Part shown: one piece after another, positions 17,046 through 24,956 of the stretch
Layout: every line of letters begins with the position of its first letter
How positions within the stretch are numbered: position 1 is the first letter of the stretch
Source: an uncultured Bacteroidales bacterium
Lineage (GTDB): Bacteria; Bacteroidota; Bacteroidia; Bacteroidales; UBA932
Length of the DNA stretch: 44,012 nucleotides
Direction: 5' to 3'
Assembly: GCA_947588835.1 (NCBI GenBank)
Contig: CANPZS010000015.1
Span: 1 to 44,012 of the forward strand
Program-made: the position numbers and the translations under genes
Notes under the pieces: model-generated
What the model was told of the DNA's origin: nothing
Seen by the model: only the letters and a program-made list of their open reading frames with translations
Databases searched by the model: none

Positions 17046-18690
17046 ATTCTATTGTTCCCCCGTATTCCCTCGGCAGGGTGTATGTCACTTTCAGGACCGG
17101 CTTCTTTTCGTATCCGCCGGCTGGCCCGTTGAGCCTCGCCCTGTAATACCTGTCTTTGTCGAGCACTTCCGTGGTGGTGGGCTCGTCGGAACTTCCGGAC
17201 ATCATCGAGGCGAGCAGCATATAGTTCATGTAGTTGTTGTAATAGCTGTTGTAGCCGTATCCTCCGTAATACCCTCCGTATCCTCCGTAATACCCTCCGT
17301 ATCCGCCGTAATAGCCGTTGCCGTATATGCTGTTGTAGTAGTTGGCGTAAAGCAGGTTCTGGTAGTATTCGCTGTCATAGTTGCTTTCGGTGGCCGTCTC
17401 TACGATTTCCTGGGCCACTATCAGGAACCAAATGTCATAGTTGCTCAGTTTCGACGTGTCGTTTATCTTGATCAGTTCCTGAAGATGGTGCGTTATGTCC
17501 GGCGCATATCGGCAGTTGGACCTGTCTATGTCGCCCTGGTTTTCCGAGGAATTGCTTGCGTCGGCAAGTCCGGCGAAAGTGACGCTCGTGTCGGTGGCGA
17601 TGCGGACCGTCGGGCTGATGATGGTAGGGAACAGGTTCATTTCAAGATAGTTGTCCGGCATCTCAAAAGGCAGGACAAGGGTGGCCTTGTTGATGACGGC
17701 CATGGCGGGGTCTCCGCCGTTGTTTTCTATGTCCGCCCGCACTTTCTCCCGTATTTCCCGGGCCGAGATGACCGGCTTCAGGCCGCCCCCGCCCTCGATG
17801 TATATGTGTTCTCCGGCAGGCCCCGCCTTCCCGGCCGTTTCATGGCCCGTGGAGTTGAACGCATATTGGGGAAACTTCGTGTTCATGCTCACGAATTCGG
17901 TTTCGTCATACAGGTCCGTCTCGCCGAATACGAAATAGAAGCAGGTGTCCTTGCGCTCCCCGTCGTAGACGGAACTGAAATACAGGGTGGCCAGATTGGT
18001 GTTGAGGTAATACGAATTGTTGTATAGCGACAGGCTCGAGAGCCGGAACATGTTGATGCGTCCTCCGTTGTCGGTGGGGGCGTCCGTCTCGATATATATT
18101 CCGGGGAATTTGGCGGTGAAGGCCGGCATGGTGTCAAGGTCTTCCTGGAGTATCTGCATGTATTTGAGGCCGAATTCGTCGGAGAAATCGAAGCTGAGCG
18201 AGTCCGAGCCGTCGTAGACCGGAATGGTCTTGGTGATGATTTTGGGCCTGTGCTCTATCGCCGTGTTGGTGTTGCCGAAGTCGAGGGGCTTTTCGAGTTC
18301 GTAGACGTATATGTTCTGCAATATGTGCATCTGGCTTTCTTCCGGTACGGAGACGGTGTCGGCGGCCGCCGCGAAATGGAAGCGCCTGAACACGGGGTTG
18401 GTGCCGAAGTCAAGCGTGTCCTGGAGCGGCACGAGCGTAAATGCGCTGCTGCGCGTGGTGAGGCCGAAGACGCTGTCCCTGACCGCGCCGACGGTGATCC
18501 GGCTGTCCGAATAGCCTGAAAGGCTATCCGTCATTTCCATGCGGATGTTTTCAAGCGGGATCTCCGCAGTATATATATCGTATTTCCTGTCGGAGGGAAG
18601 GAAATTCTTGCCGAGTTCGTTGTTTACCTCCATGCAGGAGACGCCTCCGAGCATGATGGCGCACAACAGGCCGCAGTGTTTAAGATTCAT
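17044..18690 (-). CDS. DUF4270 family lipoprotein with Gly-Tyr repeat
   Basis: This 548-residue protein has a lipoprotein signal (lipidated Cys19 after GGVS) and the overall pattern of Bacteroidota DUF4270 proteins. It is probably a periplasmic or surface lipoprotein rich in beta structure; its function is unknown. Near the C-terminus (about residues 455-500) lies a tyrosine-glycine stretch of repeated GGYYGGY units, which looks like an insertion into the family's normal length. Its start overlaps the end of the glycogen-synthase-like gene by 11 bases, so the two are coupled. The same pairing is common in Bacteroidota. Confidence 0.82.
   Translation of the reverse strand: MNLKHCGLLCAIMLGGVSCMEVNNELGKNFLPSDRKYDIYTAEIPLENIRMEMTDSLSGYSDSRITVGAVRDSVFGLTTRSSAFTLVPLQDTLDFGTNPVFRRFHFAAAADTVSVPEESQMHILQNIYVYELEKPLDFGNTNTAIEHRPKIITKTIPVYDGSDSLSFDFSDEFGLKYMQILQEDLDTMPAFTAKFPGIYIETDAPTDNGGRINMFRLSSLSLYNNSYYLNTNLATLYFSSVYDGERKDTCFYFVFGETDLYDETEFVSMNTKFPQYAFNSTGHETAGKAGPAGEHIYIEGGGGLKPVISAREIREKVRADIENNGGDPAMAVINKATLVLPFEMPDNYLEMNLFPTIISPTVRIATDTSVTFAGLADASNSSENQGDIDRSNCRYAPDITHHLQELIKINDTSKLSNYDIWFLIVAQEIVETATESNYDSEYYQNLLYANYYNSIYGNGYYGGYGGYYGGYGGYYGGYGYNSYYNNYMNYMLLASMMSGSSDEPTTTEVLDKDRYYRARLNGPAGGYEKKPVLKVTYTLPREYGGTIE
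17255..17317 (-). repeat. 21-bp in-frame tandem repeat
   Basis: Two exact copies of a 21-bp unit (17255-17275 and 17276-17296) and a third copy with a few changes (17297-17317) encode a Gly/Tyr heptad in the DUF4270 protein. The unit length is a multiple of three, so copy-number change would keep the frame. Confidence 0.9.
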
Positions 18691-19510
18691 CGCTCAATTT
18701 GTCGTAAAAGCCGTTGTATTCATCGATGTAGCTCCCGTCCTGCATGGCCGTCCCGTTGTATGGCAGTATGGGAACGCCGAGCGTCGCGCAATAGCCGGCG
18801 AGCTGCGGATCCATGTTTTCGGAGCCCATGATGATACCGTCGGAATATCTGGCGGCAAGTTTTGCAATATCCATGCCAGTAACCGTTTCTGGCAGGGCGG
18901 CGTCCTCTTTGCGTATGCTTCCGAACGGAATCGTGTCGGCGAAGTCTTTGCCGAAGGTCTCGTCCGGGATGTCGTCGTAGAGGGAAAGGACTGTCCTGCT
19001 GCCCGAAAAGATGGGGTCGTCCATGTATGCTTTCTTGAGATAGAACGGCAGCACGTGCGAAATCCATCCGTGGCAGTGGATGATGTCGGGTGCCCAGCGC
19101 AGCTTCTTCACCGTCTCGAGCACTCCGCGGGCGAAGAAAATGGCCCGTTCGCCGTTGTCTTCAAAGAATTTGCCGTCCGTGTCGTGGTAAATCTGCTTCC
19201 TTTTGAAATAGTCTTCGTTGTCGATGAAATATACTTGGATCCTCGCGGCCGATATGGATGCAACCTTGATGACCAGGGGCCTGTCCACATCGCCTATGAT
19301 GATGTTCATTCCGGACAGGCGGATGACTTCGTGCAGCTGGTGCTTCCTTTCGTTGATGCACCCGTAGCGCGGCATGAAAGACCGGATCTCCTTCTTTTTC
19401 TCCTGAATGCCCTGCGGCAGGTAGCGGCCTATGGTCGAAATCGCGGTTTCGGGAAGATAGGGGGAAATCTCGGAGTTGACGAATAATACTTTTTTTGCGG
19501 GTTCACCCAT
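18680..19510 (-). CDS. Glycogen/starch synthase N-terminal-domain protein
   Basis: A 276-residue protein resembling only the N-terminal Rossmann domain of GT5 glycogen synthase. Matching segments are KKVLFVNSEISPYL, RSFMPRYGCINERKHQ, YFIDNEDYF and APDIIHCHGWISHVLPFYLK. The catalytic KxGGL-type motif is replaced by ETAISTIGRYL, and there is no C-terminal GT-B half, so classical ADP-glucose transfer is unlikely. Its role is unknown; coupling to DUF4270 suggests an envelope role. I chose ATG 19510 (MGEPAKKVLF) over an in-frame ATG at 19609, because the upstream extension would span the promoter box and overlap the divergent ftsX start. Confidence 0.8.
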   Translation of the reverse strand: MGEPAKKVLFVNSEISPYLPETAISTIGRYLPQGIQEKKKEIRSFMPRYGCINERKHQLHEVIRLSGMNIIIGDVDRPLVIKVASISAARIQVYFIDNEDYFKRKQIYHDTDGKFFEDNGERAIFFARGVLETVKKLRWAPDIIHCHGWISHVLPFYLKKAYMDDPIFSGSRTVLSLYDDIPDETFGKDFADTIPFGSIRKEDAALPETVTGMDIAKLAARYSDGIIMGSENMDPQLAGYCATLGVPILPYNGTAMQDGSYIDEYNGFYDKLSDES

Positions 19511-19537
19511 GTCGTAAATCCTTTTTTCTTTAGCATA

Positions 19538-19545
19538 CAAAGATA
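19538..19545 (-). promoter_or_regulatory. -7 promoter box of the synthase-like/DUF4270 unit
   Basis: CAAAGATA reads TATCTTTG on the minus strand, 27 bases upstream of the start at 19510. No good -33 TTTG is seen at the normal distance. Confidence 0.55.
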
Positions 19546-19575
19546 ATAAATTTTTCTGATATTTCGATATTTTAC

Positions 19576-19583
19576 TATCTTTG
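19576..19583 (+). promoter_or_regulatory. -7 promoter box of the ftsX unit
   Basis: TATCTTTG lies 25 bases before ftsX. It faces away from the minus-strand box at 19538-19545, with 30 bp between them, so the two units share a small divergent control region. The -33 element is weak. Confidence 0.6.
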
Positions 19584-19608
19584 GGGCGAAATTGACCGGT
19601 TTCGCACA

Positions 19609-20487
19609 ATGCCGAGAAAGGAAAACCGCATCATACGCCGCAGGCTCGTGAACGCTTATCTCTCTTCCGTGATAAGCATCAGTCTCGTGCTGCTTCTCGT
19701 CGGGCTCGCGTCCCTGCTCCTCGTGAACGCCAGGAGCGTGTCGGATTATTTCAAGGAGAATATGCAGATATCGGTTCTGCTCAGGCAGGAGGCGGACGAA
19801 GACGACGCGGCCGAATATCAGGCGGCCATAGATACGTTGAAGTACGTCCGCAGTTCGGTCATGATATCCCGCGAGCAGGGCATCAGGGAGATGGCGGACA
19901 TGCTCGGGGAGGACTTCATGGAGGTGTTCGGGACCTCGCCGGTGCCGGTGTCGGTGGACGTCACGGTGAAGGCGGACTATGTGTCTCCGGACAGTCTGGA
20001 AGTGGTGCGGAAGGTGCTTGCGGACTCTCCGCTCGTGGATGAGGTGAATTTTCAGGTCTCGCTCGTCGAGGCCCTGAACGCCAATCTGCGCAAGATTTCA
20101 GTTGTGCTCGGCATATTCATCCTGCTTCTGCTTTTCATTTCTTTTGTGTTGATAAACAACACGGTGCGTCTCAATGTGTTTTCGCGCCGCTTTACCATAC
20201 ATACCATGCGTCTGGTCGGTGCCACACGGTCGTTCATAAGGGCCCCGTTCCTCGTACAGGCGGTGTTCCAGGGACTGTTCGCATCTTTTCTTGCCATAGC
20301 CATGCTCCTTGGTGTGCTGTTCTTTGTCCGCAGGGAATTCGTCCGGCTGTTTGAAGTCTTTCATCTCGAAATGCTGCTGGCCGTGATGGGCATAGTGGTG
20401 GCGTCGGGCCTGATAATATGCGTGGTGAGCACGTGGCTTGTCGTGGACAGGCTGGTGTCGTTCTCCAAAGATGAATTATATTCTTAG
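19609..20487 (+). CDS. ftsX: Cell-division protein FtsX
   Basis: A 292-residue FtsX with the family's shape: a first membrane helix (about 20-42), an extracytoplasmic domain (about 45-160) and three C-terminal helices (about 165-190, 215-245, 258-285). FtsX pairs with the ATPase FtsE to control cell-wall hydrolases at division; ftsE is not adjacent. The order ftsX, DUF3098, uppP is typical of Bacteroidota. The start ATG lies 25 bases after the -7 box. Confidence 0.92.
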   Translation: MPRKENRIIRRRLVNAYLSSVISISLVLLLVGLASLLLVNARSVSDYFKENMQISVLLRQEADEDDAAEYQAAIDTLKYVRSSVMISREQGIREMADMLGEDFMEVFGTSPVPVSVDVTVKADYVSPDSLEVVRKVLADSPLVDEVNFQVSLVEALNANLRKISVVLGIFILLLLFISFVLINNTVRLNVFSRRFTIHTMRLVGATRSFIRAPFLVQAVFQGLFASFLAIAMLLGVLFFVRREFVRLFEVFHLEMLLAVMGIVVASGLIICVVSTWLVVDRLVSFSKDELYS

Positions 20488-20498
20488 AAAAAAAAGAC

Positions 20499-20762
20499 AT
20501 GGACAACAGGAAAACGGAACCCGGGGATCCGGGCAGGATGGCCATCACGGCCAAGGGATTGAAGATAATGATTGCGGGACTTTTGGTGATGGTGTCCGGG
20601 TACGTGCTGCTGACGGGCGGGGGCGTCAAGGACCCTGCCGTGTTCAACTATGACATGTTCGACTTCCGCCGGCTCGTGGCCGCTCCGGTGGTGATAATAT
20701 GCGGGGCCGTGATCGTGGCCGTGTCCATAATGGGCCGGTTCGGCGGCAAAAAAGGCGAATGA
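20499..20762 (+). CDS. DUF3098 family small membrane protein
   Basis: An 87-residue protein with two hydrophobic segments (about 22-42 and 58-80) separated by a short periplasmic loop with DPAVFNYDMFDFRR. Length and pattern match DUF3098, found between ftsX and uppP in Bacteroidota. No function is known; the fixed place suggests cell-envelope work. It starts 11 bases after ftsX and ends 3 bases before uppP. Confidence 0.85.
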   Translation: MDNRKTEPGDPGRMAITAKGLKIMIAGLLVMVSGYVLLTGGGVKDPAVFNYDMFDFRRLVAAPVVIICGAVIVAVSIMGRFGGKKGE

Positions 20763-20765
20763 CGC

Positions 20766-21596
20766 ATGGACTGGTGGCAGGCAATCATATTGGGGCTTGT
20801 GCAGGGGCTGACCGAGTTTCTGCCGGTCTCCAGCAGCGGACACCTCATGATGGTCCGCGAACTGCTCGGCGTCGACGGGGAGGGCTTCCTCGACTTCACC
20901 GTGCTCGTGCATCTGGCGACGGTGTGCAGTACCGTCGTCGTGTTCCGGAAGCCTATATGCAGGCTCATTTCCGGTTTGTTCCGATTCAGGTACAATGACG
21001 AGACGGACTATGTCTGCAAGCTCGTGGTCTCCATGGTGCCGGTGGCCGTGGTGGGCCTCTTTTTCAAGGACGCCGTGGAGAGCCTTTTCGGGGATTCGCT
21101 TTTGGTGACGGGCGCCTGCCTTTTGGTGACGGCGGCTCTTTTGTTCCTGTCGGACGTCCTGCCGGCGAAAGCCGCCGGGGCGGGCAGGCCGGCCGCGAAG
21201 GAGCATCGCAACGGCATTTCATATCTGCAGGCGGCCGTGGTCGGTCTCGGCCAGGCCGTGGCCGTGGCGCCGGGACTATCCCGTTCCGGCACTACCATAT
21301 CCGCGGGCCTTCTCGCCGGAGTGAAAAGGGAGTCCATGGCGCAGTTCTCGTTCTTGATGGTGCTGGTGCCCATAATAGGCGAACAGTTGCTTGACGCCGT
21401 CGGGACATTTTCCGCCACAGGACGATTCTTTTCCGGTGAAACGGGCGGCCTGAGCCTCGCGCTCGGCTTCGCCGCCGCGTTCCTTTCCGGCCTCGCCGCA
21501 TGCAGGTGGATGATATCGATAGTGCGCAGGGCCCGGCTGAGCTGGTTCGCAGTCTATTGCTGCATTGTGGCCGTGCTTGTTTTCATTTTCGCATGA
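20766..21596 (+). CDS. uppP: Undecaprenyl-diphosphatase UppP/BacA
   Basis: A 276-residue integral membrane phosphatase. Motif 1, GLTEFLPVSSSGHLMM (about residues 16-31), and motif 2, SRSGTTISAGLLAG (about 174-187), hold the catalytic residues. It recycles undecaprenyl diphosphate to the monophosphate carrier used for peptidoglycan and surface glycans, and gives bacitracin tolerance. Its stop overlaps the next ATG (ATGA), which indicates coupling with lpxH. Confidence 0.95.
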   Translation: MDWWQAIILGLVQGLTEFLPVSSSGHLMMVRELLGVDGEGFLDFTVLVHLATVCSTVVVFRKPICRLISGLFRFRYNDETDYVCKLVVSMVPVAVVGLFFKDAVESLFGDSLLVTGACLLVTAALLFLSDVLPAKAAGAGRPAAKEHRNGISYLQAAVVGLGQAVAVAPGLSRSGTTISAGLLAGVKRESMAQFSFLMVLVPIIGEQLLDAVGTFSATGRFFSGETGGLSLALGFAAAFLSGLAACRWMISIVRRARLSWFAVYCCIVAVLVFIFA

Positions 21597-22348
21597 TGCC
21601 TTCCCGCGACCGTACATATTTCGTGGCGGACGTGCATCTTGGACTGGACCTCATGGATCCCGCCGGCAGGGAGGCGAGGTTCGTGCGTTTCCTGAAGTCG
21701 ATGCCGGCGGAGCGGACGGAGTCGCTTTACATGCTCGGCGACATTTGGGATTTCTGGTACGAATACCGGGACGTGGTGCCCAAGGGCTACGTCAGGGTCT
21801 TTTCAGCCTTGTTGGATCTGATGGACGCGGGGGTGAAGGTGTATTTCTTTCAGGGCAACCATGACATATGGTGCTACCATTATTTCGAAGATCTCGGCAT
21901 GACGGTCCTGCGGCAGCCCTGCCTCGTGACGGCGGGTGGCAAAACGTTCTGCCTCGGACACGGCGACGGGCTGGGCCCCGTGAGCCCGGGCTACAGGCTG
22001 ATGCGGCGGGTTTTCCATAACCGTTTGGCCCAGCGCCTGTTCAGCATGCTGCATCCGTATATCGCCTTCAGCATAGGAAAGGGCTGGTCGCGCAGGAGCC
22101 GTCTGTCGGACGGGACCGGCTATGTGTTCAGGGGAAAGGACGAGCCGCTTTACCGCTTCGCGGAGGAATATTCTTCACGCCATAAGGTGGATTATTTCGT
22201 GTTCGGACATTACCATTGCAGCGTCGATCTCGCCCTCCCGTCGGGAGCCCGTCTGAAAGTTCTGAAGGACTGGATGGAAGGCGACAGCTACCTGTATTTC
22301 TCCGGGATTGAGGGCTGGGGCGGCTCCTGCCAGAATATCGAGAAGTAG
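21593..22348 (+). CDS. lpxH: LpxH-like UDP-2,3-diacylglucosamine diphosphatase
   Basis: A 251-residue calcineurin-like phosphoesterase with the five metal motifs in order: DVHLG (12-16), GDIWDF (about 43-48), GNHD, GHGDG and FGHYH. LpxH cleaves UDP-2,3-diacylglucosamine to lipid X in lipid A synthesis at the membrane. ATG 21593 overlaps the uppP stop; ATG 21596 is an equal choice three bases on. The last 61 bases overlap the 3' end of the convergent DUF4294 gene. Confidence 0.88.
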   Translation: MMPSRDRTYFVADVHLGLDLMDPAGREARFVRFLKSMPAERTESLYMLGDIWDFWYEYRDVVPKGYVRVFSALLDLMDAGVKVYFFQGNHDIWCYHYFEDLGMTVLRQPCLVTAGGKTFCLGHGDGLGPVSPGYRLMRRVFHNRLAQRLFSMLHPYIAFSIGKGWSRRSRLSDGTGYVFRGKDEPLYRFAEEYSSRHKVDYFVFGHYHCSVDLALPSGARLKVLKDWMEGDSYLYFSGIEGWGGSCQNIEK

Positions 22349-23034
22349 AGCTCTGCGAAGGTGCCGTCTTCCCATTTTTTTACGAGTTCCTCCACGTCTT
22401 TGTCTTCGCCGTCGGGGTCGTAGGTGGCTTTGAGGTCGTTGTCGAACAGTTTGGCTATCCCCTGCCAGAATCCCGCCGCCGTCCGGCTCTTGTAATCCTT
22501 TATGATGGTGTAGGTGGGCTTGTTGATTTCCCGGTCTATCAGCTTGAGCAGCAGGGCTCCCTGGGATATGGACATGCTCCTGGCCACTTTTTCGAAGTCT
22601 TTCATTATCTGCTTCTGCAGCCCGTTCACGTATTTCTCTTTCTGCCGTTTCCCGTAGCCGTTGGCAGTGATGGTGCTGTCGGCCGCCCTTTCCATTTTGG
22701 CGGCGAGTTGGGCATACGGATAGACCTTGGCGAAATTGTATACGAGGCGGTAATATTGCCTGCGGTCTTTTTCCGTCTGCCTGCGTCCCCGTGCGGCGAC
22801 GCTCGACGGGGCGATGCTGTCGAAGTATATTGTGTCCCCGTTTTCCACTATGTATGAGAGGATTTCTCCCGTCCGCCGTTCTTCGCTGCGCTTCCTTTCG
22901 GCTTCACGCTGCTCCTGCCGGGCGCGTCTCATCGCCCTGCGTATATGGTTCTGCGCGGACATGTCCTGTCCGTGCAGTATCAGGGCGGCGAAAAATATCG
23001 CCGGTGCCAATATGTGCGCTGTTCGTGTTTTCAT
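22288..23034 (-). CDS. DUF4294 family secreted protein
   Basis: A 248-residue protein with a signal peptide (MKTRTAHILAPAIFFAALIL), a basic coiled stretch (about 30-50) and the DUF4294 domain (YYRLVYNFAKVYPYAQLA about 93-110, then MSISQGALLLKLIDREINKPTY). It is Bacteroidota-specific and its function is unknown. I chose ATG 23034, where the signal peptide starts, over an in-frame ATG 48 bases upstream. The 3' end overlaps lpxH by 61 bases. A poor AAAGTTTG box at 23051-23058 (minus strand) may be its promoter. Confidence 0.82.
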   Translation of the reverse strand: MKTRTAHILAPAIFFAALILHGQDMSAQNHIRRAMRRARQEQREAERKRSEERRTGEILSYIVENGDTIYFDSIAPSSVAARGRRQTEKDRRQYYRLVYNFAKVYPYAQLAAKMERAADSTITANGYGKRQKEKYVNGLQKQIMKDFEKVARSMSISQGALLLKLIDREINKPTYTIIKDYKSRTAAGFWQGIAKLFDNDLKATYDPDGEDKDVEELVKKWEDGTFAELYFSIFWQEPPQPSIPEKYR

Positions 23035-23213
23035 GTCGCAAAAGCGGTCGCAAACTTTTTCTCCCTGCGAAAACCCTGCCATAGCGGTCAGCCTCTTTTT
23101 TACGGTCCGTCCGTTGGCTCTTGTCGAAAAATGACCGAAATTTTTTCGTGCGCCGTATGCAATTCTCTGAAAACATTGTTTTTAACGGTCAAAAAATTCG
23201 GTCGAAAATGTAT

Positions 23214-23232
23214 CATTTTTTCTCAAAAAATG
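23214..23232. repeat. Perfect A/T palindrome adjoining the rplP promoter
   Basis: CATTTTTT (23214-23221) and AAAAAATG (23225-23232) are perfect 8-bp inverted arms separated by CTC. The right arm touches the -33 TTTG. It could be an operator, an UP-like element or a minus-strand terminator. Confidence 0.7.
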
Positions 23233-23262
23233 TTTGTAATCCGGTATTTTTTACTAACTTTG
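23233..23262 (+). promoter_or_regulatory. Promoter of the rplP-rplQ operon
   Basis: TTTG at 23233-23236 and TAACTTTG at 23255-23262 are 18 bp apart, an excellent match. It gives the second half of the ribosomal cluster its own transcription start, with a leader of about 80 bases. Confidence 0.85.
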
Positions 23263-23349
23263 CAATCCCAAAAGTCGGGCTTTATGCACTCAAGTGCTTG
23301 AGCTTCAGTGTTTTTGGAGTAAAGGGAGAATAATTAAAGCAGTACAGCG

Positions 23350-23772
23350 ATGTTACAACCTAAAAGAACAAAGTTTAGAAGGGAACAGAAAAACCGCATG
23401 AAAGGCAATTCCCAGCGCGGGAATCAGCTCGCTTTCGGTTCTTTCGGCATCAAGACCCTTGAAAATTGCTGGCTTACCGCACAGCAGATAGAGTCTGCCC
23501 GTCAGGCTATTTCACGTCATATGAACCGTGAAGGGCAGATCTGGATCAGGGTGTTCCCCAGCAAGCCTTTCACCAAGAAGCCTCTCGATACCCGTATGGG
23601 AAAGGGCAAGGGCGATCCTCAGGGATTCGTGGCTCCCGTCACCCCGGGCCGCATCCTTTTCGAAGCGGAGGGTGTTTCCCTGGCGGTGGCGAAAGAGGCG
23701 ATGCGCCTTGCATCCCACAAGCTTCCCGTGGCGACCAAGTTCATCGTCCGCAGGGATTATGTTGAAGAATAA
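23350..23772 (+). CDS. rplP: Ribosomal protein L16 (uL16)
   Basis: A 140-residue L16, full length. It starts [19 protein letters not shown] and contains the conserved [20 protein letters not shown] and the C-terminal [12 protein letters not shown]16 shapes the tRNA acceptor-arm site on the large subunit. It is the first gene of the separated second half of the cluster. Confidence 0.97.
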   Translation: MLQPKRTKFRREQKNRMKGNSQRGNQLAFGSFGIKTLENCWLTAQQIESARQAISRHMNREGQIWIRVFPSKPFTKKPLDTRMGKGKGDPQGFVAPVTPGRILFEAEGVSLAVAKEAMRLASHKLPVATKFIVRRDYVEE

Positions 23773-23790
23773 TTTAATGGAGACAAAAAA

Positions 23791-23985
23791 ATGAAAGTAT
23801 CGGAAATTCGCGAAATGTCGGCTGCCGATCTGCGCGACCGCATCGTGGCGGAGAAAGCCAATCTCAGCCAGATGAAACTCAATCATGCCGTCTCTCCATT
23901 GGAAGATACGTCAGTGTTCAAGAAGACGAGGCAGGATATCGCACGCATGATCACCGTCCTCGCCGAGAAGGAAAAACAACAGTAA
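23791..23985 (+). CDS. rpmC: Ribosomal protein L29 (uL29)
   Basis: A 64-residue helical L29 starting [18 protein letters not shown] with a central LSQMKLNHA stretch. It sits near the tunnel exit beside L23. A GGAGA run lies about 8-12 bases before the ATG. Confidence 0.95.
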   Translation: MKVSEIREMSAADLRDRIVAEKANLSQMKLNHAVSPLEDTSVFKKTRQDIARMITVLAEKEKQQ

Positions 23986-23998
23986 AGCAGGAAGTCCT

Positions 23999-24253
23999 AT
24001 GGAAAGAAATCTTCGCAAGGAAAGAATAGGTATCGTGGTCAGCAACAAGATGGACAAGACCATCGTGGTGTCCGTGGAGAGGCAGGAGAAACATCCTCTG
24101 TACGGAAAGTTCGTGAAAAAGACCACGAAATTCGTTGCTCATGACGACAAGAACGAGTGCAGTGAGGGAGACCGCGTCCGCATCATGGAGACACGTCCTC
24201 TGAGCAAGACGAAAAGATGGAGATTAGTAGAAATCATTGAAAAGGTAAAGTAG
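23999..24253 (+). CDS. rpsQ: Ribosomal protein S17 (uS17)
   Basis: An 84-residue S17 with the OB-fold signature [26 protein letters not shown] and the end [14 protein letters not shown]. It is a primary 16S rRNA-binding protein. The start is 13 bases after rpmC. Confidence 0.96.
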   Translation: MERNLRKERIGIVVSNKMDKTIVVSVERQEKHPLYGKFVKKTTKFVAHDDKNECSEGDRVRIMETRPLSKTKRWRLVEIIEKVK

Positions 24254-24254
24254 T

Positions 24255-24620
24255 ATGATACAGCAGGAAACACGTTTACAGGTGGCAGACAACAGCGGTG
24301 CCAAGGAAGTCCTTTGCATCCGCGTGCTCGGCGGCACCCACCATCGTTACGCGACCGTCGGCGACACCATCGTCGTGGCTGTCAAGAGTGCTATTTCCGT
24401 CGGCGATGCCAAGAAAGGTACAGTCTCGAAGGCAGTTATAGTCCGTACAAAGAAAGAAATCCGCAGACAGGACGGTTCCTATATCCGTTTTGACGACAAC
24501 GCCTGCGTTCTCCTCAACAATGCCGGGGAGCTCCGCGGCACCCGTATCTTCGGTCCTGTCGCCAGGGAACTGCGCGACAAATACATGAAAATCGTTTCAC
24601 TGGCGCCGGAGGTCCTTTAA
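24255..24620 (+). CDS. rplN: Ribosomal protein L14 (uL14)
   Basis: A 121-residue L14 with the N-terminal [19 protein letters not shown] and C-terminal [20 protein letters not shown]. It sits at the subunit interface next to L19. Only one base separates it from rpsQ. Confidence 0.97.
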   Translation: MIQQETRLQVADNSGAKEVLCIRVLGGTHHRYATVGDTIVVAVKSAISVGDAKKGTVSKAVIVRTKKEIRRQDGSYIRFDDNACVLLNNAGELRGTRIFGPVARELRDKYMKIVSLAPEVL

Positions 24621-24632
24621 AAGTCGAAAATC

Positions 24633-24956
24633 ATGAAAAAGTTACACGTAAAGAAAGGCGATACCGTTTATGTAAATGCCGGCAACGACAAGGGCAAGAC
24701 AGGAAAAGTCCTCGCCGTCATCACTGACAAGGATCGCGTCATAGTCGAGGGCGTCAATATAGTGTCGAAACACACCAAGCCCAATTCCAAGCAGCCTCAG
24801 GGCGGCATCGTCAAGCAGGAGGCCAGCATCCACATTTCCAATGTCCAGCTTTTGGACCCGGCGGCGTCCAAGCCTACGCCCACGAGGATAGGCCGCAAGT
24901 TCGTCGACGGAAAGAAGATTCGTTACGCTAAAAAATCCGGAGAGGAGATCAAATGA
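24633..24956 (+). CDS. rplX: Ribosomal protein L24 (uL24)
   Basis: A 107-residue L24 with the KOW motif [20 protein letters not shown]. It is an assembly initiator for the large subunit. Its stop overlaps the rplE ATG at 24953 (ATGA). Confidence 0.96.
   Translation: MKKLHVKKGDTVYVNAGNDKGKTGKVLAVITDKDRVIVEGVNIVSKHTKPNSKQPQGGIVKQEASIHISNVQLLDPAASKPTPTRIGRKFVDGKKIRYAKKSGEEIK

Larger units (their letters stand above)
23035..23349. other. Intergenic control region upstream of rplP
   Basis: 315 bases without a gene. CGGTC recurs five times (near 23045, 23083, 23103, 23186, 23199), and GACCGAA (23133-23139) is inverted as TTCGGTC (23197-23203). A near-repeat of GTCGAAAA occurs at 23123 and 23201. 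The rplP promoter and an A/T palindrome follow. A leader of about 80 bases carries a small hairpin GCAC-TCAA-GTGC (23286-23297). Confidence 0.6.

Noticed and set aside
17255..17317. CRISPR-like array
   Set aside because: The repeats are adjacent without spacers and encode part of a protein; no cas gene is near.
22945..23333. Small plus-strand frames upstream of rplP
   Set aside because: They cross the DUF4294 start and the rplP promoter, have no ribosome-binding signal and no family similarity.
12837..23349. Mobile element or genomic island splitting the ribosomal cluster
   Set aside because: No transposase, integrase, flanking direct repeats or target duplication is visible, and the genes are housekeeping types native to Bacteroidota.
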